From contig CAJFCJ010000002.1 of assembly GCA_904063045.1 (NCBI GenBank), positions 1,944,422 through 2,008,421 of the forward strand: 64,000 nucleotides of DNA, given 5' to 3'. This stretch comes from Dimorphilus gyrociliatus (taxonomy: Eukaryota; Annelida; Polychaeta; Dinophilidae). Below are positions 10,798 through 22,423 of this stretch, piece by piece (within the stretch, counting starts at the first letter, position 1; every line of letters starts with the position of its first letter). Both the position numbers and the translations under genes were made by a program. The notes below the pieces were generated by a model. The model saw only the letters and a list, made by a program, of their open reading frames with translations. It had not been told where the DNA came from and did not search any database.

Positions 10798-13504
10798 TTA
10801 AAACGTATAGAGTATGTCATTGTCAATATTTGCACCCTTATTTTCATATGAGTACTGGTCAATTTCCATTTTATCATTCTTCAGATCATTTTCTTGTACA
10901 GTTTCTTCTAAATTATCTTCTTTTCTATACTTGTATCCCCAGGATAGAAAGATAAAGATAAGCATTGCAACAATCATTAAACCAGCATATAAAAAGAATT
11001 GGATTGCAAAATTCGAAAATTTTACACTCTTTGATAAAATAACAACTAATAAATTACCAAAAGCATTTGTCCAGAACCACGATGCTTGAATCATTGCCTT
11101 CATACTTATTGGCGCTTGAGAATAGGCAAATGTTAAACCAGAAATGGAAAATAGGCATTCTGCCATACTTAAAAAAAAATATTGTGGAATCATAAAGAAA
11201 ATTCTTATTGTATGAGGTTTAATATCATCCGTTATAACGCTATAAATAATACCGTCATCATCCTTTGATGAAGATTGTATAACAACTGTACTAACTACTC
11301 CTGACCGAAATAGAAATCTTTCATTTATAGTTTTGTTATCAACACGAATGTCGAATTTTCCATGTCCATATTCGGTATAAGGAGTTGATACTTCGTTCTC
11401 AAGTTTGAGTAAATGTTGCTGATCCGAACTACCTTCACCATTAAATTGCAATTCTATTTTTCTGCCTATTAAATTAATAAATCTTGCTTTAAATTTTCCA
11501 TCAAAAACTCTCTCCAAACTTGTTTGTTCCAATTGCAAAGATTTTAATCCATTATTATTACTATCAGCATATAATAACCACGTGTTTCTTTGCTTCTCTT
11601 TACCCGTAATATTTATTACATTTACGTTATTAATTCCACAATTAGAAGCGTTAATTTTAGTCAAATAAGAATTTTGTGATTTAATTTTCGTTTTTTCTGT
11701 TATCTCCTTCCAATCTAATTTATAGTTAATATTATTAAATTCAATTCCTAACGAACAATTGTGAAAAGCATTTTGAAATTGAACTTCGGACCATTGACTA
11801 TTTATTTCTTGGGTTTGAGTTTTCTATAGCAAAAAAAATCTACCGTTAATGTATAATATATTAAACGATTATTTAAAATGTTGAATACATTAATTTGTAT
11901 TTGTAAAATTCCTCCCAGAACAAATGAAAGTGCGGCAAGAAACATCCCAAAACTCATTCTTTCAATAGGCCTGAAAAAGAATTAGTTTACTAGTTGAATA
12001 TTTATGTAAATATTAATTATATAGCAATCTTTTAGGGTGTTTATTACTTTTGGAGTATTGCGAGTTTATTCAATACAGGATATAGTACAAGTTCGATGAA
12101 AGGTATCAAGATAACGACGAAAAAAGGATTTAATGCTCCCATCATATCTGGTTCAATCATAAAGTTTCCCTTAAAATAAATCAAAAATTAATTAAAAGAA
12201 ATGTCTTGATCTTAGATAAACACTAACTATATATCCATTCAATTGGGATGCTTGAAATACCCACGAAGAACCCTATTAATGAATGAGAGAGACAGAGAGA
12301 AAGAGAGATAATAATGAACAGGAAGGGAAATGTTTCTTATATAAAAGTTTGTTTAAATTTAAAATTTCATACGATTTGATCAAAAAGTGCCCAAAACAAA
12401 GGAAGTGGCAGGAACAGTAAGAGAACTTTAAAAATAACTTTGGCGTCGTTTATGAATGAAAACTGTTAATAAAGATAAAACAATCGTGTTTTAGATAGTT
12501 ATATAATACTCATTATGTCCTAATTACAGTGTATTTATGTGCAGCTCTATCTAGCCAATGATCATAATCTCCTTTGGTGGTTCTATCAAGTTTATGTTTA
12601 ATAGCAGTCTGTTGAAAGTGATTAAAACAAATAATGGTGTTATCGATTATCAAGAAGATTAAAGAATAAGTATTAACTTACATAGATGCATCCAATAAGT
12701 TTAGATATTAAATCACCCGTTGGTGGTAATTTTTTATAATACTTTGAGAAGGAAAAATATATCGTAATACCAACAAACAGCATAGCAGTAGCTACTCCAA
12801 AAGCTAAAGGGAAACAATTATCTCCATAACATTTCCTTGATCTCATTATAGGAGTTGCGATTGTTGATATAAACGAACCAATATTAGTAGCCATATAGAA
12901 AAACGAAAAGAAAAGCTCTCTTTTCGATAACTGATCAGTCGTGAATTGATCAGCTCCCAATGAAGGTATCAAAGCTTTCGAACCAGCAGAACCAGTTCCA
13001 ATTACAAATATAGCAAAAAATACCCCAATTCTTTGGGGAAAAGAGAGATTAGTTGAAAGACAATAAAATCAATATGTTTATAGACTAACTTTCCCATTGT
13101 TACTGGAGGGAATGATGTAACGCAGAGAATTGTAAATCCTAATGCGAAGATGACAGAAAATATAGATAAAGTTTTAAATTTTCCCAACTTGGCATCTGAA
13201 AGCATTCCTCCTGGCACGGGCGTAAAAAAAACGAAAAAGTTGAAAAAATGGTAAATAGCTTGAGAAGAACTATTATCAAATTTTATCCATCTTTGTAAGT
13301 ATAAAGTTAGGATAGCTTTTAAAGGAATATTTAACAAGTTAATATGTTATTAAAATAGTAATTTATTTAAAAATAATTACAGGATACTCCATAGAAAGAG
13401 TAACTATTACAGAATTCCAAAACAAGTAGAGGAAATACTTGTTTAGGGTATTTCTTCGGTTTTTCATTAGATTTTTCTTCTATCTCCATTGATTCAACTT
13501 TCAT
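10798..13504 (-). CDS. SLC15A: SLC15-type proton-coupled oligopeptide transporter (PepT-like)
   Basis: Nine exons on the minus strand, roughly 13381-13504, 13090-13315, 12682-13030, 12528-12608, about 12373-12465, about 12231-12276, about 12053-12174, about 11875-11972, and 10798-11823, give about 714 residues (PepT2 about 729). Family marks in order: EFCNSYSFYGVSSILTLYLQ in helix 1; PGGMLSDAKLGK; GTGSAGSKALIPSLGADQF; HWLDRAAHKY; LPLPLFWALFDQ; SSWVFQASQL; a PIERMSFGMFLAALSFV helix. A large non-membrane loop (about residues 390-560) and the last helices lie in the final exon. It imports di- and tripeptides with protons across the plasma membrane. It is arranged head-to-head with an SLC16-like carrier, about 940 bp apart. 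SLC15A1 versus SLC15A2 cannot be resolved here. Confidence 0.9.
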
Positions 13505-14440
13505 CTATGCTTATCCGATAAAGAATATTTGAAAATGGCGATTGTTATCAATATATCAAAAAATATCTATTGTATAGAGGCCTACAAGCATTTTTGGAAC
13601 AGATTAAAAGTAGATGGCTGTGTAATTAGAGAAATTTGAACTTGTTACGTTTTCATTCTGAATTACCAAATTATAGTTAGAGAAAGATAACAGACAGTGC
13701 ATTAATACTTGATATGAAGTAAATCTTATCATCTGCTCTACTTTTGTCACAAAGTAGACCATTGAGCTAGTGTGTTATATCCTTGCATTAATGATTATAA
13801 TAATAATAATGAAAATTATGGACAGTTGCTCAAAGCAGCTGTGCATTTCATTTTGAACGTTACAGATTTTCAAGAGCAGGGCTATATTTGACGAAAATGA
13901 ATACTAATACGATAAGATAAGGATCTAACTTCTACTTTTTTGTTTATATAAATATATTATAGAAAGCTGTATACGATATTTTTAATAAACAAATTAGTAA
14001 ATATTTATAAGAGACTTTTAATACTGATAGCATATATCAATATCTATAATTTATATCAGAATATATATATATATATATATATATAGTATATATATTTCTC
14101 ACTTTAACATCAATTATTATATACATAATTAATGATTCACTCTTTTTTAAAGAGTATTATGAAGTGTTTGCCAGCTGTTCCATAAAATATTGTAATTGAT
14201 TATTAACAGGAAGTGACATATTTTAAAATCTACTCTTTCATTTTCATTTTTTTCGTTTAACTTATAAAACAACGGAAAGAAAAAAAGTTTAAGCTGAGAA
14301 TTTCGTTATGCTTAAAGATTATCTACTGAAGACGACGGCGTACCATGTTTTACTAATGAAATGTTTGCTGTTTTTTATTTTTAAACTATATAAAATAAAT
14401 TAATAAAACTATTATTAGTATTTAGGAGAAAATATATAAT
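13505..14440. promoter_or_regulatory. Shared upstream region of the divergent transporter pair
   Basis: About 0.94 kb between the start codons of the peptide transporter (minus) and the SLC16-like carrier (plus). It must contain both promoters. It is A+T-rich, with an AAT-type run near 13798-13810 and a (TA)n tract near 14061-14084. No specific transcription-factor site is claimed. Confidence 0.5.
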
Positions 14441-16001
14441 ATGAGCAATAAATTGAAATTATTAAAGAAAAAATGGAAAGAAAAAGAGTTTAGAGGATAT
14501 TTCATTTGTTTTACAAGTATATTTCAAATTGCTATTGGATTTGGCATTATTGCTTCATTTAGTGAATTTATTCCTATATTAATTAAAAAGTTAACTAGGA
14601 ATGAAGCCCTCTTAGGTAATTTTAATTCGCATTTAAATTAGATAATATATGTTTTATGATGAAAGAAATCTTTTCAACTAAAGGCTTTATTGGGTCAACA
14701 GCACTCTGTTTTTCATTAATTGCTACTCCAATATCTTCGTTTTTGACTAGAAAGTATTCAGCAAGAAAATCTCTGCTTTGTGGTACAGTCTTCTCTTCCA
14801 TTTGCTTAGCATCTGCCGGTTCACTTGATAATATTTGGTGGGTATTTGTATGCTTCGGAATTTTATACGGCACTGGAGTTTGTTTAATAACAAGTCCACA
14901 ATTTTATATTTGCAATGACTATTTTCCGTTTGATCATAAATATCATGTCATGGCTACCAGTATCATAACATGTGGATTCTCTTTGGGAGTTCTTATCTTT
15001 AATCCATTAACATACCTACTTATATCAAAGATTGGATGGAATTTTACATTTACCGTTCAAGCTGGAATAGTAGGTTTGGGAGTTGGTTTTACAAGCTTAA
15101 CTTTTGCCGATATATCAGAATTCGAGGAGGAAAGTACCGAAGGTTATGATGAAATAGTATTAATAGCTGTACATCCAAATGAGAATAATACAATAAAAAT
15201 ATCAACTAGAATAATAATTGGAATAATATGGTTTTTAGCGATTACACTAAAAAGTGCAGCCTATTCCGCTCCATTTATTTTTCTTGTAAATTTATACTAA
15301 TTCCAATAATAGAATATTTTTTATGATCTACTCTTCTGTTTTCTCTAGGTTGAACATATGACAAGTATTGGAATTTCTCAAGCCATAGCTAGTCTTGGCA
15401 TGGTTATTATATATATTGGCGAATTTTTATCAAGATTGCTTACTGCCTTACTCGGAGACAAACTAAAAGGAAAGTTTTTGCTCTTATATACGATACTCAC
15501 ATCTCTCTTAAGCATCATAAGCTTTTTCGGATCGTATACCTACAATTATACAACAGTAATTTTATACGCGTCAGGTTCATATTTGATAAAAAGTGCCATT
15601 TTAATTATTAACTATAGGGCTATTTATCTTGTTAGCAATAGGATTATTTGATGGACCTATTTTTGCTGCTATGATGACTTCCTGTTACGAGCTATATAAT
15701 GGGGAACATTTAAAAGAAACATCTCACATAATGAAAATGGGAATGGGTATAGGATATTTGATTGGTCCTCCTTTGGCAGGTAAAGATTATAATAAAAAAG
15801 AGAGAGACATTTTCTCATGTTCTAATACAATCTTCATTCCTTCGCTTTTCCATCAATTCTTTCTAATACCTTAAAGGTTTACTTCATGAAACCCGCGGAT
15901 CATTCAAACCTGTTTTCTATGGAGCAGCCATCCTTTACTTAGTTGCTAGTATCCTTTACGGTATTTGTCTTTGTCTCAAGAGTTTTAAGAAAATTCGATA
16001 G
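14441..16001 (+). CDS. Monocarboxylate transporter-like MFS carrier (SLC16-like)
   Basis: Exons 14441-14615, 14666-15285, 15349-15574, 15618-15779 and 15877-16001 join in phase and give about 435 residues with some twelve hydrophobic helices. The first helix (FIQIAIGFGIIASFSEFIP-type) and the GFIGSTALCFSL, GILYGTGVCLITSPQ and PFIFLVNL segments fit the 12-TM major facilitator fold. After the helix-6 region there is a central acidic loop, as in SLC16. The second half contains SRLLTALLGDK (a loop 8-9 MFS motif) and GIGYLIGPPLAG in helix 11. The charged Arg of SLC16 helix 8 appears to be present in LSRLL. Substrate unknown; monocarboxylates or aromatic amino acids are typical of the family. All introns are 43-97 nt. 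Confidence 0.72.
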
Positions 16002-16174
16002 ACAATGGAAAATACGATCATGTTAGATTATCGTCATTTATCCACCCTTTTCTGTTTTGTTATATATGTAAAGAAAATTTACAACTATCAAATAGACTAA
16101 TACGAAATTCTAGTTATAATCAACTACGTTTATTCATAATCTTTCTTCTTTCCTCATCAATGTGACAGAGATTG

Positions 16175-18172
16175 TTAAGGTCTAGCGTATCTTCCTTCGT
16201 CGAATAGTTTCTGCCATTCTTTCCCAATAGGATATTCATTGTCCAGAAGAGAAGCTTCTTTCATTCTAGTGCTATAACCTGGTTCCTTTGGAACTTGATA
16301 GCAGCCCTTTCTAACTACCGTTGGATTATAAAAGTGTTCATGAAGATGATCTACATATTCAATGACTCTATCATCCATAGTTTTTGATACACAAATATAA
16401 TCGAATATAGATAAATGCTGAACTAGCTCGCATAGGCCTACTCCACCGGCATGTGGGCAAACTGGAACTGTTAGAATGAATAAAATTTTTAGAATGTAAC
16501 AATATTTTCCGGAAAAGATATACCATTGAACTTTTTAGCCATCAGATAAACACTTATTATCTCATTAGGCCCGCCAAGTCTACAGCTATCAATTTGACAA
16601 TATTGTAAACCGCCAGCTTGAAGAAATTGCTTAAATATAATTCTATTTTGACAATGTTCTCCTGTGGCAACTTTTATTCCATACGGTTTCAAACCCTGTG
16701 AGATTTTAGCATGTCCTAAAACATCATCAGGGCTTGTAGGTTCCTCAATCCAAAGAATGTTGTGCTTAGCTAAAGGTATCATCCAATCAATTGCTTGTTG
16801 TACATCCCATCTCTGATTTGCATCGGTCATCTAATCATCAGTAATCAAATGTATAGCAAATAATTGTATATAATTAGTTATACACTGCTTTTACTATTAC
16901 CAATAAATTGTCAGGTCCAATTAATGATCTTACTAAACCAACTCTATGAAGATCGTCTTCATGATTTTTCCCAACTTTTACCTTAAATCTTGTAAATCCC
17001 TCTTCTAAAGCTTCTTTGCAAAGCTGAAATGATAATTTATTGATTGATTAAAGTCATCTAAGACAAAGAATTAAGTAACAACTAACTCTGGATATTTTTT
17101 CATCGCTATATCCTAGCCAACCAGCGGATGTTGTATAAGCGGGATAACCCGAACTAATAACTTTATCTATTCTTTCTTGTTTAGAAATTTGTCCTTGTCG
17201 TAGGATATCTAATTAATTGCATATTGTCATTTATAATTGACATCGTCAACTTGTAAAGAATTTCAGCAACGCCTACCTAAAGCCTCCTCCTTTGTTAAAG
17301 CATCGGTTCTATAAAAATCATTGAAATAGAGAGATTATGTTAATAACAAAATTATGAATATTAGGCAGTTGAGTACCTACATATAAGAAAAATCTATGGT
17401 TGAAACCAATTCCTCCGGAGTCTAAAAGTATTTATATTTACCTAAAATCTTTAATTGGTGATCTTAAGAAATGAATTAATATATTACCATATCAGCTAAC
17501 AGTTTCCATAGTGGCTAAATAATTTTCAACGAATATTAATTATTAAAATTGTCTATTAAAACTTTCAGAATTCTATTCAACTAACTTTTCCTTCGATTCT
17601 TGCCCATAAATCCCAAATAGCATTAGTTATAGCCGCAGTTGCAAGATGTATAACACCCTTCTCTGGACCAAGCTAATTTTTTTTAAATAATAGCAATAGT
17701 TCTCTATAAATTTCATTTTATACTATTAAAAACTATATTTACCCATCTCATCTGCGTATCGCAGGTTAGTTTCCTCCAGAATACGGCAAAATTAGAGAAA
17801 ATAGTACTTAGTTCGGTATCCACAACGTGATTACTGAGAGCGTCTACTGCTGCTTTTACTATTGGAATAACTTGTTTATTTATAATAGAAAAATTATATA
17901 CAGTGTTACATTAACAACCTATTTCATTTCCTCGACCAACGGTAAAAGTTAAACCGTAGCCATAGTATCTTTCATCTTTTGTGTCAGTTTGTAAAATAAC
18001 GTAAACACAAGAATAGTCTGGCTCGTGCTAAATGTTGTAGAGAGTTTATAATCTATTGTAAGAAAATTAATGTATTTATATGTACAATTGCATCTGATCC
18101 ATCTCCAGACAGGGATGTTGGAAATCTAATATCCAAAGATTTTAGAGATGTAATTCTTGTTGGTTTATCCAT
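16175..18172 (-). CDS. ENOSF1: ENOSF1-like L-fuconate dehydratase (enolase superfamily)
   Basis: About ten small exons on the minus strand, first 18086-18172, last about 16175-16465. Order of recognisable segments: [32 protein letters not shown] then [26 protein letters not shown]; a 27-nt exon [80 protein letters not shown]. These supply the enolase-superfamily catalytic set: the KxK lysine, metal ligands Asp (TDAN), Glu (WIEE) and Glu (ATGE), and the His of PHAGG. Vertebrate ENOSF1 dehydrates L-fuconate to 2-keto-3-deoxy-L-fuconate in L-fucose catabolism. The C-terminus is colinear with human ENOSF1. The stop lies about 170 bp from the convergent SLC16-like gene. Confidence 0.9.
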
Positions 18173-18473
18173 CTGTTTTAAATGAAAGACGTCCTAGTGT
18201 GTAACACTTCCTCCCACTTAATTGTCTGCAATAGCAGACGACGTAACATTTTTTTAAAAACAATTAATTTTGAGCCTATTTGATAATGTTGTAGCAATGT
18301 ATCGTTAAGCATCAAGATAGTATAAAACAAAACTTAACATTTACGTTGTAGTGAGTGTTTATTGGCAATTCTTGGTCAGTTAATTTTTATTTGAATAATC
18401 ACTAAAAAAGACAAATGACAAAAGTAAAAAGAAAACTCAAACACCATTGGAATTATGAAAATATCCAATAGAT

Positions 18474-21400
18474 TTAATTCAGGTTTGTTGACATTATTCG
18501 CAAGAGATCATCTTGAGTCATACGACCTACTGCCCTCTCTTTTGGTTTTCCATCTTTAAATAAAACAAACAAAGGATAACCTTTAATCTCTTGTTTAGCA
18601 CAAGTTGCTTTATTCTTTCCGACACATTTAACAGCCGCAATTCTATTGTTCCACAACTTCCCAAAAGCTTCACAGTCGCGTGCACTAAATACACACACTT
18701 GACAAGCAGGTATATAGAATAATACAATCGAATTTGGATGATCATTCAACCATTGGGTATAATTTTGATGAGATAGATGGGCAACTTGTGTATCCTCATT
18801 TAAAGACCATTTAGCCAGAGAATAAATTGGAGGAGATGGCAGAGGATATTTAATAAATTCAATGATATCTTCAACGTGCGTACCTAATTTATAAACTTCC
18901 TTTTGTTCGCCAAATAAATAGTAAATAACTGTTTAATATATTAAGAGAAAAATTACTTATTATCCAAAATAAAGAATAATTGAAAATATACTCTGAGTCT
19001 CCGTAATAGATCGATTTTTCATAACTTCAGGAAACAAATCTGCATTCATTACAGCTAAAGTTCCGAAAATATTTTCTTTCAGGAGTATTTGATTAGCTTC
19101 AGCAATGCTATCTTTCATAATATCAAACTTTTTAGACCCTAAAATGATAGAATGTAATTAATTAATTAATTTAATTAATTATATAAATAAACTAGAATAA
19201 ATTAAAATATTACATGGAAAGTAATAAAAGATTAAAACAGATGTATAATTATGAATTGTTTCATTTAGTGTTTCATTTGAAAGATGAGTTATTGATTCAT
19301 ATCCAGGTGATTTAGCCCAAAGTGAGTTTATATCTTCTTCAGGTAAAGATGTAAGATCAAAAGGACTTAATGGACTTTTAAAGAGTAGGGAAAAAAATAG
19401 TAATTATAATTTAGAAAATATAAATATCAATAAAATTTAAATACTCCAAGAGAAATCCATATATATCTTCATTGGCGAAGTTATTATTGTTTTCTGCTAC
19501 CTTCTTTCCATTTCTATTTAATTAAATACTTAATTAGTTAATATTTAAACATTAATTTAACTAAAAATTAGTTTGAAATTTACTCAATAAAAATTATAGT
19601 TGGGAATTTTCTTAATCTAAACTTCATTGGTAATCTCTTTTCGGTTGATACATCAACGGCGGTAAATTTATAATTGAACTCTTTCTATTAAATAACAACA
19701 TTTTTAATGGAATAACATACTTTTCCAATATACTTTAAATCATAGTATTAACCCTATACGATGCAATCATCTTGGCAACTTTTATAAAATTTGGTCGAAG
19801 AGCTTTAAAAGTCATTGTGCTCGGATCGTAAAATATAGCAATCACTTCGTCGTTTTTTTCAAAAATTTCCTTAGCGTTTTGCGAGGTTAAACTCTGAACT
19901 AATTTCGTTGGATCGTGACGTGACCAATACATATCGTGGTTATCTACAATTTCTGTAGGTTCATTTGCTTCAGGACTATTGAGAAAAGTATTATGAAATT
20001 TTTACTTATACTGTATTATTCTATATTAGCAACTTACTCTTTTAAAAAATTTAGCAGATCGAATGAAGTGTACAGCCTTATATCTCTAGTTCTCTTACCA
20101 TTTCTAATTGTTTAAAATAGGATAATTATAATTTATTTTATATACGAAATAACGATTTACTGACTCATAAAGGAATATTGAATTGCCCTCTTCATCGGCA
20201 CCTTCTTCCTTTCGTAAAACTTTTTGTGCTTGAATATCAACAGTTGCTAATTTAATTTTAAAGTCCATCCCTTTTGAAACCTTTGCTGTTTCAGCAAATT
20301 CTTCCATCATTATATCGCAAAATTCCTCCGTACAATCTAGATTTAAAAGGAACAACGAGACAAATTATTCATTTGGAACTTCAATTGAACATTGCCAATA
20401 TTTACTTGAATCGAAAAATAAGACAAGAGTTCTTTCATTCTTTGCTACAAAATCTTTAAAAGTAAATTGAATGAGATGATTGAGATGTTCACTTCCAGCA
20501 ATATTAATCCACTTCATTGCAGGATCAAAATCAGATTTCGGTATAAGTTTATCCGGATTGGACATAAATTCAATAATTTGACCATGGTTTTTTGTTAAAC
20601 GATATTCAAATTTCCTATCCATATTTCGGCTTAAATAGTAATCTACAAAATAGTATTGTTATGCAAATTAGTTTATCTAGGATTATTTTTTTCTATACTA
20701 ACATGTTGGTGCTTTTGAAACTTTAAATATATCTGCAATATCTGGATAAAAATCAATATTTAAAGAAAGAAGTTTAACTCGATGACCAGTTTTAGCTAAT
20801 ATTTCAGCTGCTTTTGCGAATTCTTTCTTTCTAAAATCGCATTCAGCGCACCCTTTATGAATTGAAATTAACAGATTTTTAGAATATTAATATTAATCCT
20901 AGAAATGGAATATTTACATGCAGACGTGAAAAATAAGAGAAGATGATTATTCGTTTGGGATTCTTGGTTAATTTCTAAATAAGAAGTGATTTTTTTAACA
21001 TGTTCCGATCCAGTTATATTTTCCCACCCTCCCTCTGGATTAAGAGCTTTGCTGGGATCCTTTAAAAATGAATAGAGACTCTCTTCATCATTATAACCCC
21101 TGTATTGCTTTCCGTTTTCATATTCAAAAAATATAAATGTGGGATATCCTTTAACTTTATATTGTTGACAAATTTCCTTTTCTATAATACAATTGACAGC
21201 ACCAAAAAAGTACTGCTTATTTTCTGAAAAATTTCCAGAAAGTTTCTCAAAAACAGGTTTCATCTTTTTACAATGACCACACCAGGGGGCGTAAAAGATA
21301 ATAAAACTTGATTTAAACTTTTTTAGAGTTTCACTGTTAGGATTAAAGATAGGTTTATAATGCATAAATTATCGTAGTTGACATCTTTTACGTGAAATTG

Positions 21401-21947
21401 GCGGAATTCAAATGAGAAATAGTGCTATTTTCACTAATTTCCCAACTATCCGGTATGTCTGATTTCCATTTTGTTGGATCTTTAAGAAATTGTAATAAAT
21501 CATCTGTTTTTCTTCCTCCGGTATAAGACTTCGAAAAGGAGCCATTTTCGTAATATAAAACTAATAATGAGTGAAATGGTTTACATCTTTAAATAGCTTT
21601 CCTTTGGTAACTTACTGGTTGGATAACCCCTAACACTAGCTTTTTGAGCTAGGGAAGGATGAACTGTAGCATCTACAGCTCCAAGTACTCCTGTATAATT
21701 TTTCTCTTTAGCCATCTTAGCAGCTGCCGCAAAATCAGGTTTCATAGCTTTGCAATGACCGCACCAGGGTGCATAGTACATAATCAAAGCACTTGGATAA
21801 GTCTGAATAAAAGCTTCAAAATTATCAACTGTTATGTGGTATACAGAATCGGATCCATCAAGTCCCTTCCAATCTTCTGCAGCTGGAGCTTTCTTAAACT
21901 CTTCCTTTTTAGGAGGAACTACCTTTGGTATCTTCATCTTAACAGGA
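18474..21947 (-). CDS. Downstream thioredoxin-repeat array, probable extension of the PDIA5-like gene
   Basis: Successive exons join in phase and encode seven more thioredoxin-fold modules. In order of translation their active sites are WCGHC (21616-21947), WCGHC (about 20920-21317), WCAEC (about 20850), WxYCTEEFC (about 20300-20400), two with no cysteine pair (about 19750-19900 and 19000-19300), and CQVC (about 18690). Each keeps the module pattern of a HL/HI entry strand, an LVFFY-like strand, and cis-Pro strands such as KGYPTF, KAPTY and KGYPLF. The last exon ends TNLN with no KDEL-like tail. The first exon lacks a signal peptide. It begins T|CCT after the acceptor ttttttcatag, which fits the phase-2 donor at 22623 of the PDIA5-like core and yields FMKNPVK. 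A separate tandem gene is the alternative. Confidence 0.7.
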
Positions 21948-22423
21948 CTATGAAAAAAATTATATTTTTTTGTTCAAACAAAACTTGAGTTCTTTTATTC
22001 GATATTGTTCAATTCGTATATAATTTTGCAGTATGAAAAAAGGTAGACAATCGAAATATTTATATATTAGTTCAAGAAAAGATGAAGAATATTAAATAAG
22101 CTCAAATTTTCCAACTATATAACGTCTATTAGCACAAGTAAGCAATCTAACGGTGGACAAAATTCTGTATTTATTTTGTGCAATGCCAACCGGGAGATCA
22201 ATTAGGTATCTTTCTATAAATATATATAATTATTGCATATTTATATATATTTACTTTTACATATTTAACCTAACTATATACGGAATAATATCGTCTTTGG
22301 CACCGTAAACCAACTAGTCCACCACCCTGTTAAAAATTGTTCGGTATATTATAGCAATTTTTTTTATATTTTATAAAGTATATTCGATTCCATTCCATTC
22401 TTCATAAACGTTGAGCTAACTTT
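21948..22423. other. Intron of the long isoform, or intergenic gap
   Basis: A+T-rich stretch between the HNEL terminal exon and the next thioredoxin exon. No start codon with a signal peptide was found here, which argues against an independent downstream gene. Confidence 0.5.
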
